From contig CM066035.1 in assembly GCA_033557465.1 (NCBI GenBank), positions 244,174,869-244,238,868 on the forward strand: 64,000 bases of DNA. Reading direction: 5' to 3'. The stretch is from Ichthyophis bannanicus (Eukaryota; Chordata; Amphibia; Gymnophiona; Ichthyophiidae). Within the stretch, counting starts at the first letter, position 1, and each line of letters starts with the position of its first letter. Shown in pieces: positions 21,119-31,779 of this stretch. Position numbers and translations under genes: made by a program. The notes beneath the pieces are model-generated. The model made no database searches and was not told where the DNA came from. It saw only the letters and a list, made by a program, of their open reading frames with translations.

Positions 21119-22667
21119 CAGTACAAGGGATATTTCCCAATTTATCTTGTACCCATAGCTCTAAATCAGATACCTGGAGCCAAGCAATTCTACGTGCACC
21201 TATGGCAATAGTCGAGGTTCTGCTTATACACTCAAAGCAGTCAAAGGCTGCACGGTTGGAGAATTTAGAGACATCTTGGGCATGTTTGACCCAAGTGAGA
21301 AAGTCCTGTCTTTTATCCTCAGAAATGAAAGGACTTAAAGTCTGTAAATTATCTGTGACCTCCTTTAGGAACATTTCCATGTAGAGACTATAGGAACTGA
21401 TTCTTGCAGCAAGCATGGAAGCTTGAAAGACTCTACGTCCAAAAGCATCCAGGGTTCTGCATTCACATCCTGGAGGATTAGAGGCATGTCTTTTTGCACT
21501 TCTGATCCTACTCATAGCTGACTCCACCACAACAGAGTGGTGAGGAAGCTGAGTCTTATGGAACCCAGGACAAGGAGGGAAACGATACATAGTATCCAAT
21601 CTACGAGAATGAGGAGAGGTGGTAAGAGGTGTTTCCCACATCCTCAACATGAGATCATATAGAATCTCATGAATGGGTAAGGTAGCTGCCTCCTTAGGAT
21701 TTTTGGGATATTGTAAAATTTCCAACTCCTTGGCCCTTGGCTCTGTTTCAGGGGCCACAGTAATGGACAGGCCCCGAGCCACCTCTCTGATGAAGTCTTG
21801 GAAAGACATATCCTCTGGAGGAGACATCCTGCATTTAGGGGAGGAGGACTCCTCTGGAAGAAGCATCGCTGCATCGACAGAACTTTCAGAATCCTCAGAT
21901 TCTTTTGAGGACTCGAAGTATCGTAGAGCCTGATACCCGTACCGACCAAGGTCGGTACCGAGAGTAACCGGTACCGGAGAATCGGTACCGGCGGGCATCG
22001 TAGGACAGGATACCAGCAGCGCAGACACCGATGCCGATGCTATTGGTACTGGTACCGATACCGGTTCCAGTGCCGGTACCGGTGGAGTTGTCTGTCGCGG
22101 TACCAAGGGCGTCGATGCCGCAAGGAAAGCTGCCAGACTGCGTTCCATGGTCAGAATTCTCTGGTCCATAGATGCCGCCAATGCCTGGAAGTCGGTACCG
22201 GTGGAGACCACCGGTACCCCAGAGCATGGCACCAGGAGACCTGTCGAGGCCGAGCCGTCGAGAACATCCTGGAACCCCGATAATGCTTTGGAAGCCGAAG
22301 CCTCCCGCCGGGGTAATTTTGCCGGTGCAGAATCCTCAAGGGCAATGCCAGAGGCATCTCAATGCTTAGAAGGAGATCTACCCTTCGAGGACCGGCTGGA
22401 TTTATGTTTAGTTACCTGAGATCCACGGGAGGAAGAAGAAGCCTTGGAAGACGTCGATGCCACCGAAGCCTCATCAGAGGGAAACAGGGTACTGAGCTTG
22501 GCAGCTTGGTTCTGCTGACCTCTTTTAGACCTCATGGCACAGGACACACAATCCGTGATGGAGTGGTCAGGACCTAAACATTTCAAACACCATTCATGGG
22601 TGTCGGTGATGGAAATGGTACCGCCACACTTGGTGCACTTTTTAAAACCTGAGGCAGGTTTTTCCAT
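21090..22667 (-). pseudogene. DIRS copy C gag-like protein (stop at 22359)
   Basis: The start is taken at the Met at 22667 (MEKPASGFKKCTKCGG). The first 40 residues hold a Cys/His cluster: KCTKCGG, HEWCLKCLGPDH and CVSCAM. A Ser-rich basic stretch follows, then an in-frame TGA at 22359-22361. Beyond it the same frame continues through a Val/Pro/Thr-rich repeat encoded by GGTACCG-rich DNA, an acidic block, ISFQDFIREVARGL-like and LMLRMWETPLTTS motifs and KRHASNPPG, to a TAG at 21090. In copy D the equivalent frame continues past this point, so the TAG is probably also a mutation. The role (particle or RNA binding) is by analogy. Confidence 0.78.
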
Positions 22668-22876
22668 GTTAAGGAAAGTTTTTGGGCCTAAGGCCCAAAA
22701 AGGCGGGTGCACCTGAAGAAAATGGAAAACAGATTTTTTTTTAGAAATAAGAAAAGAAAGACCGGCAGTACAGGTAGAGCGTCGAAGAAGGCAGACGCGA
22801 CCACAAAAAGAAATAAAGAAAAAAGAAATTCTTCTGCGGTGACAGGAAACACGACCTGCTGGCTCCGCAGAAAAAG

Positions 22877-23043
22877 AAGAACTGGAGAGAGGCAGTTGGG
22901 AAAGACGGGAAGGCAGCACGCAGGTGCTGTGGTATGCTCCCAAAAGCGTTCTAATTGGATGCTGGGGAGCATTCCCGCACAGGCTCCGTCGGTACCGACG
23001 ATACCCATATGTGATGACTACATTCCTGCTTGTTCCTGGAGAT
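22877..23043. repeat. DIRS copy C right inverted terminal repeat
   Basis: Reverse-complementary to 17410-17573. Its last 40 bp (23004-23043) are reproduced exactly, inverted, at 17717-17756. It ends in TTCCTGGAGAT and is followed 25 bp later by the hAT insertion. Confidence 0.88.
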
Positions 23044-23163
23044 AAACCTTCACGTGATGGTCTAGAGCAGCGATGGCGAACCTATGGCACGCGTGCCAGC
23101 TGTGGCACGCGAAGGCCTTGCAGCTGGCACGCGGGAAGGTCCGCAATTAGGTTTTTTTTTTTT

Positions 23164-23600
23164 TTCAATTTTACTTGTCTGCTGCCGCTGTCGGGGCCGC
23201 CGCGGCAAAATCGAGCGTGCCGCGGGGCCCCCCTGTACCCGGCAGAGCCTGCCCTCCCCGTAGCAGCTCTCTCTTTGGCAGCTCTCTCTTTGGAGCTGCA
23301 GTCAGACGCGCCGGCTTGCAGAGCGCGAAGGGAAGAGTTTCCCTTTCGCGACTCTGTTAAGCCCGCGGGGGCTGATGGGAACTTCCCATCAGCCCCCGCG
23401 GGTTTAACAGAGCAGCGAGGGAGAAACTCTTCCCTCGCGCTCTGCAAGCCGGCGCGTCTGACTGCAGCTCCAAAGAGAGAGCTGCTACGGGGAGGGCAGG
23501 CTCTGCCGGATACAGGGGGGCCCCGCGGCACGCTCGATTCTGCCGCGGCGGCCCCGACAGCGGCAACAGACAGGTTTTCTTTTTTTTTAATTTTCCCGGG
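23164..23600. repeat. Giant GC-rich inverted repeat (hairpin) inside the hAT element
   Basis: Two arms of about 210 bp, centred on 23382 (GATGGGAA-C-TTCCCATC), with essentially no loop. The left arm starts at the T-run and CAATTTTACTTG near 23166 and the right arm ends with CAGACAGGTTTTC and a T-run near 23595. Arms differ by a 15-bp duplication (GGCAGCTCTCTCTTT) in the left arm and scattered point changes. Open frames on both strands here are shadows of the palindrome. Confidence 0.9.
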
Positions 23601-25140
23601 GCTGGGGGGGGGGGTGAGGAGTGGTGATGTGGTGGGCTGGGCTGGGCTGGGCTGGGCTGTGGGGGGTTAGGAGTGGTGATGGGCTGGGCTGGGGGGGTTA
23701 GGAGTGGTGATGGGCTGGGCTGGGCTGGGGGGGGTAGGAGTGGTGCTGGGCTGGGCAGGAGGGGTTAGGAGTGGTGATGGGCTGGGCTGGGCTGGGCTGG
23801 GGGGGGTTAGGAGTAGTGATGGGCTGGGCTGGGGGGGGTGTTAGGGGGGGGTGTTAGGAGTGGTGATGGGCATTGGGCTGGGGGGGGTAGGAGTGGTGAT
23901 GGACACTGGGCTGGCTGGGGGGGTTAGGAGTGGTGATGGGCACTGGGCTGGCTGGGGGGGTTAGGCGTGGTGATGGGCGCTGGGCTGGGGGGTTTAGGAG
24001 TGGTGATGGGCGCTGGGGGGGGCTTAAACTAAAAATTGGGTGATGGGGGATTAGGACTGGAAATGGGCTGGTGGGATTAGGACTGGAAGTGGGTTGATGG
24101 GGGGTTAGGACTGGTAATGGGCTATGGGGGGGCTTAAACTGAAAATTGGGTGATGGGGGATTAGGACTGGAAATGGGCTGGTGGGATTAGGACTGGAAGT
24201 GGGTTGATGGGGGGTTAGGACTGGTAATGGGCTATGGGGGGGCTTAAACTGAAAATTGGGTGATGGGGGATTAGGACTGGGAGTGGGCTGATGGGGAGGT
24301 TAGGACTGGTAATGGGCTATGGGGGGGCTTAAACTGAAAATTGGGTGATGGGGGATTAGGACTGGAAATGGGCTGGTGGGATTAGGACTGGGAGTGGGCT
24401 ATGGGGGGCTAGGACTGGTAATGGGTTGGGGTTGCTAGGACTGGAAATGGGCTGAGTGGAAGGGGGCTTGAACTGCAAATAGCTGTTGGGGATGGGGCTT
24501 GGAATGGAAATGGGCTGAGGGGAAGTGGGGGGCTTGAACTGCAAATAGCTGATGGGGACGGGGCTTGGAATGGAAATGGGCTGAGGGGAAGTGGGGGGCT
24601 TGAACTGCAAATAGCTAATGGGGAGGGGGACTTGGAATGGAAATGGGCTGAGTGGAAGGGGGCTTGAACTGCAAATAACTGATGGGAAGGGGGGCTTGGA
24701 ATGGGCTCTTAGGGGAGGGAGCTAGGACAGGAACTGGGCTGATGGATGGGCTAGGATAGAACTGAGAATTGGGTGTTGGGGGAGCTAAGATTGGAAATGG
24801 GCTGTGGTGGGGGCTTGGATTGAAATGGACTCATGGAGGGGCTAGAACTGGAGGTAGGCTCATGGGGGGCTTGGATTAGAAATGGGCTGAGTGGAGGGGA
24901 GCTAGGATTTAACATGGGCTGATGGTGGGGCTAGGAAAGGACTAGAAATGGGCTGATGGGAGGCTGGTATTGGAAATGAGCTGATGAAGGGACTCGGATA
25001 GGACTGGAAATGGATGGGGGAGCTAGGACTGGAAATGGACTGATGAGGGGACTAGAAGGGAGCGGATACTGGGTGGGGCTGGAACTAAAAGGGAGCTGAT
25101 GTTGGGGGAGATTAGAAGGGGATGGGGCTGGGAGAATGAA
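23600..25140. repeat. G-rich minisatellite array inside the hAT element
   Basis: Degenerate tandem units of roughly 30-70 bp, built from words such as GGTTAGGAGTGGTGATGGGCTGGG and, further right, GGACTGGAAATGGGCTGATGGG. Units drift gradually along the array, and a ~120-bp higher-order unit (GGCTTAAACTGAAAATTGGG) repeats at about 24129, 24240 and 24326. The strong strand asymmetry (G on plus) favours G-quadruplexes and R-loops. Confidence 0.85.
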
Positions 25141-25878
25141 ATGGAGAGGGGAAAAATATTTTGTGTGTGAGGGAAGAAAAATGTACAATTGGCCGGGTAT
25201 TGGGAGAGTAAGTGGGGATTGAGGATGGAGGGGTAAAATTTGAGTGGATGAAATAGGAATGAGGAAAGAGCAAAAGGAGAAAGATTAGTATGTTAAAGCG
25301 GATGTAGAGAGAGAGAATGGAAAAAAAAAACTAGAAGAGAGAAGAAAGGACAAATGGACAGCAGATGATGGAGAGTTAGCAGAAAACATGAAGAAACCAG
25401 AAGAAAGTGGCTGGAGCAATTGCAACTGTGTAACTGAGCTGAGGTATTCTGTTTATGTAATTCCTTTTTGACATTGCCACTTGTTCTCTTTCCCCAGTAG
25501 GTCATGTATTGTTGTTCTCTGAAATGTATTGGTTTAATATTTGCAGTGTTGCCTTTTGATAGGTATGGTATGGTGCTTTGTGACTCCTGGTAGTGCTGTT
25601 AGGATACGGCGGGTTTGCTATTGGTTCTAAATGGGCAGTGCTTGTAGTAGTTCCTAATGTGCCTGGCGGTTGGCACTGGATTATAGTAATGTAGAAATCT
25701 TTTAGTCTGTCTTTATCCATACACTCATTAAGAGACATGTTTACTAAAAGTTAGTGTATGTTAGCATTATGCAAATATTTATGCAAATTGACGTGCTGGC
25801 ACTTTGAGGAAATTCTTTGGTTTTGTGCGGCAGTTTGGGCACTCGGGCTCAAAAAGGTTAGCCATCACTGGTCTAGAG

Positions 25879-26365
25879 ATATGAAAAGGATTTATAGTTC
25901 GAGAGGAGTGGGAGACATACCAATCTGAGTTACTGAGTGAGACAGAGAATGAAAATAATATTAGGTATTTCAGATTTTAAGTACTTATTTAAGCTAAGTA
26001 ATTTATATTGTTTAAAACATCACTCCCTACTATGTACAGAGAATTTCTCCTTAACAAATAAAAGTCAATTGAACTGTCAAGGTTTTCTGCAGCATTTGAA
26101 ACTGCTGTGACTATGTTACAAGGGCAACTTGTTCTAATACAGTCTAGCCTCAGTGTTATTGAGGAGATGCAGCATTATGTCACTGAAAAACTCAAGAGAG
26201 TCTATCACAGACATCTGAGTCTTAGGAGAAATAGAACTAGATAGCCAAAAAGCTAAAAAGTGGTAGTAAATACTGGAAAGATCTAGAAAGCCAGCATCAA
26301 GATCAAAAAAAGGAAAAATGCTGCTAATAATTTATCATTTCTACTATATTCTTTGTATTTCCTCT
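25879..26365. other. Unassigned AT-rich sequence right of the hAT element
   Basis: About 490 bp without long frames or recognised repeat similarity. It should be the continuation of the sequence into which the hAT element jumped. Confidence 0.45.
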
Positions 26366-26465
26366 AGCACAAGTGTTCTCAGCACACACCTAGCCAGTCA
26401 GGTTTTCAGGATAACCACAATGAATATGCATGAGAGAGATCTGCATACAGTGGAGGCATCTAATA
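26366..26465 (+). mobile_element. Half copy of the palindromic hAT MITE
   Basis: Contains CCAGTCAGGTTTTCAGGATA followed by CACAATGAATATGCATGAGA, the left arm of the MITE seen complete at 43017-43210. The right arm and terminus are missing. Confidence 0.65.
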
Positions 26466-26745
26466 CCTTGCCCAAATATACTGCTCAAATCTTTGGGGAG
26501 CATGTTCAAAGCATTTTAGCCAGTTAGCAGCAGACCTGCTAACTAGCTAAAACATGCTCTGCCCAATATTCAGCAGCACTAACCGATTAGTGCCTTTGAA
26601 TATCCCCACAGACTACAGAAAAAATGCTCAGTTAAAACTGGGGTGGTCTGTGAGTGAATCAGAGGGCAGTGACAGAGGTTCTCCAGTAGCGACGATATTT
26701 AGCCACTAACCAGATAGCTTAGCCAGTTAAAGTTAGAACAGGTGA

Positions 26746-27576
26746 ATGATTGATAGCATTGTCCAGTTAGTGGCGGGAAAAGTAATGGAGGCGCTCCTGA
26801 AAGAGAAAATAGTGGCAAAACAGTGTGACAAAACAGTAGCAAAGGACAGGAGGATGTTGGGTTGCATACAAAGAGGAATTACCAGCAGAAAGGAAGAGGT
26901 ACTAATGCCACTGTATAAGTCACTGGTGAGGCCTCACTTGGAATACTGTGTTCAGTTTTGGAGACCATATCTTACAAAGGATATAGAAAGACTGTAAACT
27001 GTTCAGAGGAAGGCGACCAAAATGATTTGGAGTCTGCGTCAGAAGCCTTATGAGAAGAGACTTGAAAATCTAAATTTGTACACTCTGGAGGAGAGGAGGG
27101 GTAGGGGAGATATGATTCAGACCTTTAAATACTTAAAGAGAATTAATGAACAATCAAACCTCTTCCAAAGATTAGGAGACTGTAAAACTAGAGGGCATAA
27201 CATGAAGCTGCAAGGGGGTAAATTGAAAGGCAATATCTGGAAATACTTTTTCACTGAAAGGGTGGTGGATGCTTGGAATGCCCGCCCAATGGAAGTGGTG
27301 GGGGCAAATACAGTGACAGAATTCAAAATGGCATGGGGCAGACACAGTGGATTCCTTTACAGCAACAGGATAAAATCAAAATAAACTTAACTATCTAATT
27401 TCTCAACAAACAGGGTGTCTTACACGGAGCAGTGGGTTCATCCCTAAACAAAAACATGGAGAGGGGTGACCTGCATGGAGCAGCAGGTGCACCTACTCTT
27501 GCCATCTTACTGGGCAGACTAGATGGACCGTACTGGTCTTTATCTGCCGTCATTTACTATGTTACTATGTTACTAT
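26746..27576 (+). mobile_element. CR1 LINE 3' fragment with internal deletion
   Basis: Plus strand. The first ~60 bp code GKVMEALLKEKIV, which belongs near the start of CR1 RT, and this is fused directly to AKQCDKTVAKDRRMLGC from the thumb region, so some 700 bp of RT including FADD is deleted. Then come RPHLEYCVQFWRPYL, ERRGRGDMIQTFKYLKRI and a long C-terminal region to the 3' end, which is three copies of TTACTATG (27553-27576), the 8-bp CR1 terminal repeat. One stop (26996-26998) and a frame change interrupt it. Confidence 0.82.
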
Positions 27577-27786
27577 GATCCATCTCATTGCTGGCCTTCC
27601 TCTTTTGCGTTGACCTTCTATCTTGCCAAGCATGATGTCTTTCTCTAATGATCTCTCTCTTCGCATGATGTGTCCAAAGTATGAAAGTCGAAGTCTTGTC
27701 ATCTGAGCTTCTAAAGAAAGCTTAGGTTTGATCTCCTCTAGTACCAACTGGTTTGTTCTTCGGGCAGTCCATGGTATACACAGCAT

Positions 27787-28868
27787 TTGCCAAAAGCCCC
27801 AATCACAACCCCAAACCCAACAAATAAACACTTATCAGAATGCTTCACAGAAGTATCCAGCTGGCTACAAAAGAACAACTTATCCATCAACATAAAGAAA
27901 ACCGAAGCCCTCATAGTAACAAAGGACCCGGATTTCACACCACCTTCACACTTCAACATTGGAACCACTCAAATACAAATACAACCGCACATAAGATATC
28001 TAGGAATCATCCTAGACCAAGCACTCACACTCCAGCAACAAATCAAAAAACCCACCAGAACAATCTTCCACAAGGCTAAAACAGTACAGCGACTCAGACC
28101 TCTCCTTGAACCACAGGACTTCCGAACAGTGATGCAAGCCATGACACTCCCCCACCTGGACTACTGCAATATCATCTACCATGGACTTCCAGCCACCCAC
28201 ACCAACCCACTTCGAACTGCCTTAAATACCACAGAAAGGATTATCCAGAAAGCAAGAAAACGAGACCACATCACCCCAGTCCTGAGGGAGCTACACATAC
28301 TCCCCTTAGAAGCAAGAATCAAATACAAAGCCGCCTTACTTACCCACAAAACTCTCTACCAAACTCAGACTTCCCAGCTCCGCACACTACTATCCCGACC
28401 AGCCCACAACAGAACAACCAGACAAACCACCAGCAAATTCCTCACCATCCCCCACAAACGAACCAAATGCAATCAAAGGACCTGCAACAGAGCCTTCGAA
28501 CTATATGCACTAACCCTCTGGAACTCTCTACCAAGTCACATCAGAAGCAACAAGGACCCCTTATCATTCAGGAAACAACTAAAAACCAACCTATTCCAAG
28601 AATACCTTGGATCAGAAACAAACATCCATTACTGACTACCCCCAACCCTCCCCCCCCCCCCATTTCATCCCCTTAAACATATGTTCTAAAGAGACTGTAT
28701 CACACTGCCTATGTCTATGTTCCAAACACCTGTTATAATCATTAATGTTAGCCACCTGGTGATGGCCCCAACCCCAGAAGTTGATTATTGTCCACCCTCC
28801 CCTTTTATGTTACACCGCTTTGACCCGGTGAAAGGCGGGATATAAATACAGCTAAATAAATAAATAAA
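27787..28868 (+). mobile_element. 5'-truncated L2-clade LINE inserted in the RTE element
   Basis: An open frame of 282 codons (27787-28635) encodes the RT thumb and C-terminus of an L2-clade LINE: NLSINIKKTEALIVTKDP, RYLGIILDQALTL, LPHLDYCNIIYHGLP, DHITPVLRELHILPLEARIKYKA and ALTLWNSLPSHIRSN. The 3' UTR follows, with a C-run (~28650), then the hairpin-like L2 terminus ACACCGCTTTGACCCGGTGAAAGG and (TAAA)n. It is uninterrupted over its length, hence fairly recent. The target duplication is not obvious. Confidence 0.85.
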
Positions 28869-29793
28869 ATAATTCAAATGCATCAATTTTCTTCCTGTCT
28901 ATCTTTTTCACTGTCCAGCTTTCACATCCATATGATGTTATTGAAAATACCATGGCTTGAACTAGTCAAATCTTTGTATGGAGAGAGACATCTCTCCTCT
29001 TGAGAATCTTATCTAGGTCTTTCATAGCCATTCTGCCAAGAGCAATGCGTCGTCTGATTTCTTGACTGCTTGTTGCTTCTTTATTTATAGTTGATCCAAG
29101 TAGATTAAAGTTGTTCACAATTTCAATTTCTTCTCCTTCAACGATGAACCTGATTATGCCAGTTGTCATGATCTTTGTCTTCTTTACATTAAGGTGCAGG
29201 CCCATTTTGAGACTATGTTCTTTGATTGTGAGAAGCAAATGTTTTAGATCATCTTTACTTTCAGCCAGTAATGTGGTATCATCAGCATAGCGAAGGTTGT
29301 TGATGAGTCTTCCACCAATCTTCACACCTCTGTTTTCATAAAATCCTGCTTCAATGATGATTTGTTCTGCATATAAATTAAACAGCCTCGCCTTACACCT
29401 TTGCTTATTTTAAACCATTCTGTTTCTCCTTGTTCCGTTCGAACTATTGCTTCTTGATCAATGTACAGATTGTGCAAGAGTACGAGCAGGTGTTCTGGTA
29501 TACCCATGCTTCTTAATGTGGCCCAGAGTTTCTCATGGTTTACACAGTCGAAAGCTTTGCTATAGTCGATAAAGCACAAATAGATATCCTTTTGGTATTC
29601 TTTAGTCTTTTCAAGGATCCATCTCACATCCGCAATGATGTCTCTTGTTCCTTCTCCTTTCCTGAACCCTGCTTGCACTTCAGGTAGTTTTTGTTCCAGG
29701 TATGGTTGTAGTCGCTTTTGAATAATCTTCAGTAGAATCTTGCTGGCATGTGGGATCAGAGCGATTGTGCGATAATTTCCACAGTCAGTTGGA

Positions 29794-29925
29794 TCACCTT
29801 TCTTTAGTATTGGTATAAACACAGATCTTTTCCAATCAGTTGGCCATGATGTTGTCTTATCACCTTTCTTTAGTATTGGTATAAACACAGATCTTTTCCA
29901 GTCAGTTGGCCATGATGTTGTCTTC
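29794..29925 (-). repeat. 66-bp tandem duplication inside the RTE reverse transcriptase
   Basis: The unit beginning TCACCTTTCTTTAGTATTGG occurs at 29794 and again at 29860, with one difference (CCAATCAG versus CCAGTCAG). It is in frame and repeats a 22-residue segment that ends in IPILKKGD. This is a local duplication in this copy rather than a family feature, judged by the known RT layout. Confidence 0.9.
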
Positions 29926-30630
29926 CATATTTCTTGGCAGAGCCTTGTAAGTACTGTAACAGCTGCATCAGATTGCTGTAATACTTCTATGGGAATGCTA
30001 TCAATGCCTGGTGCTTTGTTCTTTGATAAGGCTTTCAATGCTGCTTCAACTTCTTCTTTCATCACCAATGGTTCCCGATTATAAGGTACAGGTTGAAACA
30101 GCTGTTGGTCCACTTGATCTTTATCATATAAAAACTCTGTATATTCCTTCTATCTTTTTTTGATCTTCTCAGCATCATTCAACATAGAACTTTGAGCATC
30201 TTGTAACATTCCAATTTGAGGCTGGAACTTTTTCTTTAACTCTCGTAGCTTTAGGAAAGCCGATCTTGTTCTTCCTCTAATAGTTTCTGCTTCTATTTCC
30301 TTGCATACGTCATTGTACTACTTTTCCTTGTCCTGTCTTGCTGCATGTTGGAAATCTCTGTTGAGTTCTGTGATTGTCTTTCTTTCTCCTCTGGCTTTAG
30401 CTTCTCTGCGTTTCTGGGCAATTTTCAGAGTTTCTCCCGTCATCCATTTTGGCCGTTTTTTTCTTTTTCACCTTTTGTAGAGACTTCTCGCTTTCTTCCA
30501 AGACAACCTTCTTGATGTCATTCCATAACTCTTCTGGAGCTCTGTCATTTGTATCTAAAGCAGCAAATCAATTTTGCAGGTAGTCTTTAAATTCCAGTGG
30601 TATATTCTCAAGGTCATATTTTGCTACATT

Positions 30631-31779
30631 CATGAGTGGATCAGAAATTGGTTGACTGACAAACGACAGAAGGTGATGGCAAATGAAGCTCACTCGGATG
30701 AAAGCAAGGTGATTAGTCGTGTGCCCCAGGGTTCGGTCCTGGGCCTGGTACTGTTCAATATATTTGTGAGTGATATTGCTGAAGGACTGAATGGAAAGGT
30801 CTGTCTTTTTGCAGATGACACAAAAATTTGCAACAGAGTGGACAACATGAGGAAAGATCTACAAAGCTGGAAGAATGGTCTAATGCAAAGATTTAATGCA
30901 AAGAAGTGCAGTTTCATGCACTTGGGAAGCAGAAATCCAACGGAACTGTATGCGATAGGGGACAAAAGGTTGGTGTGCATGGACCAGGAGAAGGACCTTG
31001 GGGAGTGATTGTTTCAAAGGATCTAAGGTGGCGAAACAGTGTGACAAGGCGGTAGAAAAAGCCAGAAGGATGTTGGGTTGCATACAGAGAGGAATTAGCA
31101 ACAGAAAGGAAGAGGTACTAATGCCACTATACAAGTCGCTGGTGAGGCCTCATTTGGAATATTGTGTTCAGTTTTAGAGACCATATCTTGCAAAGGATAT
31201 AAAATGACTGGAAACGGTTCAGAGGAAGGCGATCAAAATGATTTGGAGCCTGCGTCAGAAGACATATGAGAAGAGACTTGAAGACCTAAATATGTACACT
31301 CTGGAGGAGAGGAGGGAGAGGGGAGATATGATTCAAACCTTTAAATACTTAAAGAGTATTAATGAACAAACAAACCTCTTCCAAAGATGAGGAAGCTGTA
31401 AAACTAGAGGGCAAAACATGAAGCTTCAAGGGGGTAAACTGAAAGGCAACGTCAGGACTTTTTCTCTGAAAGGGTGGTGGATGCTTGGAATGCTCTCCCG
31501 ATGGAAGTGGTGGGGGCAGATACAGTGACGGAATTCAAAGTGGCTTGGGACAGACACAGTGGATCCCTTTATAGCAACAGGATAAAATCAAAATAATCAT
31601 CTCTGTTATATCTCAACAAATAGGGGTGACCTACATGGAGTGGCGTGTATACCCCTAAACAAAGGCATGGGGAAGGGTGACTTGCACAGAGCAGCAGGTG
31701 CACCTACTCTTACCGCCTGGCTGGGCAGACTAGATGGACTATACTGGTCTTTATCTGCCGTCATATACTATGTTACTAT
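30631..31779 (+). mobile_element. 5'-truncated CR1 LINE
   Basis: Begins in RT at WIRNWLTDKRQKV and continues with PQGSVLGLVLFNIFVSDI, LFADDTKICNRVD (FADD intact) and QRFNAKKCSFMHLGSRNP to a frameshift near 31008. The thumb (MLGCIQRGISNRKEEVLM, RPHLEYCVQF-stop) follows in another frame, then a C-terminal region closely matching 26746-27576. The 3' end is CTATGTTACTATG near 31779. A TAG replaces Trp at 31176-31178. Confidence 0.83.

Larger units (their letters stand above)
17382..23043 (-). mobile_element. Near-complete DIRS-like retrotransposon copy C
   Basis: A 5.66-kb element read on the minus strand as 5' inverted terminal repeat (right end), gag, RT/RNase H, overlapping tyrosine recombinase, internal complementary region, 3' inverted terminal repeat (left end). 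All structural hallmarks of DIRS are present. The coding frames carry three in-frame stops (22359-22361, 21090-21092, 20648-20650), plus at least one further disruption before the pol domains and one frameshift near 18670. No target duplication is visible, as expected for recombinase-mediated insertion of a circular intermediate. No methyltransferase-like ORF was seen. It is the best reference for copies A, B and D. Confidence 0.9.
23068..25870. mobile_element. Non-autonomous hAT-like element, 2.8 kb
   Basis: Bounded by a perfect 8-bp target duplication GTCTAGAG (23060-23067 and 25871-25878). The left terminus CAGCGATGGCGAACCT pairs with the right terminus AGGTTAGCCATCACTG at 14 of 16 positions. 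An 8-bp duplication with CAG...CTG ends is diagnostic of hAT. No transposase frame is present. The interior is a ~430-bp hairpin (23164-23600), a long G-rich minisatellite (23600-25140) and ~700 bp of AT-richer DNA. Confidence 0.88.
27577..30590 (-). pseudogene. RTE-clade reverse transcriptase (frameshifted, internally duplicated)
   Basis: From about 30470 it reads a basic linker (RPKWMTGETLKIAQKREAKA), KNKAPGIDSIPIEVLQ, a tandemly duplicated TSWPTDWKRSVFIPILKKGD, DCGNYRTIALIPHASKILL, QAGFRKGEGTRDIIADVR and CFIDYSKAFDCVNHEKLW, up to KGVRRGC. Near 29320-29400 a short deletion/frameshift removes part of the GCILSP...LFNLYAE block. Then come NNLRYADDTTLLAES with YADD intact, KMGLHLNVKKTKIM and RRIALGRMAM. 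After the L2 insertion the C-terminal WTARRTNQLVL, LRLSYFGHIMRRERSLEKDIMLGK and GRPAMRW follow at 27831-27577. These motifs are specific to the RTE/BovB group. Confidence 0.85.
27577..30630 (-). mobile_element. RTE-clade (BovB-like) LINE, both ends lost
   Basis: A minus-strand LINE in two pieces (27577-27786 and 28869-30630), split by the plus-strand L2 fragment at 27787-28868. The left end abuts the 3' terminus of a CR1. At the right end it is interrupted by another CR1 at about 30631. It carries the RT and C-terminal domain but not the endonuclease. Confidence 0.82.

Noticed and set aside
22924..23670. 248-codon plus-strand ORF and its minus-strand mirror
   Set aside because: They span the DIRS end and the hAT hairpin; similar peptides appear on both strands because the DNA is palindromic.
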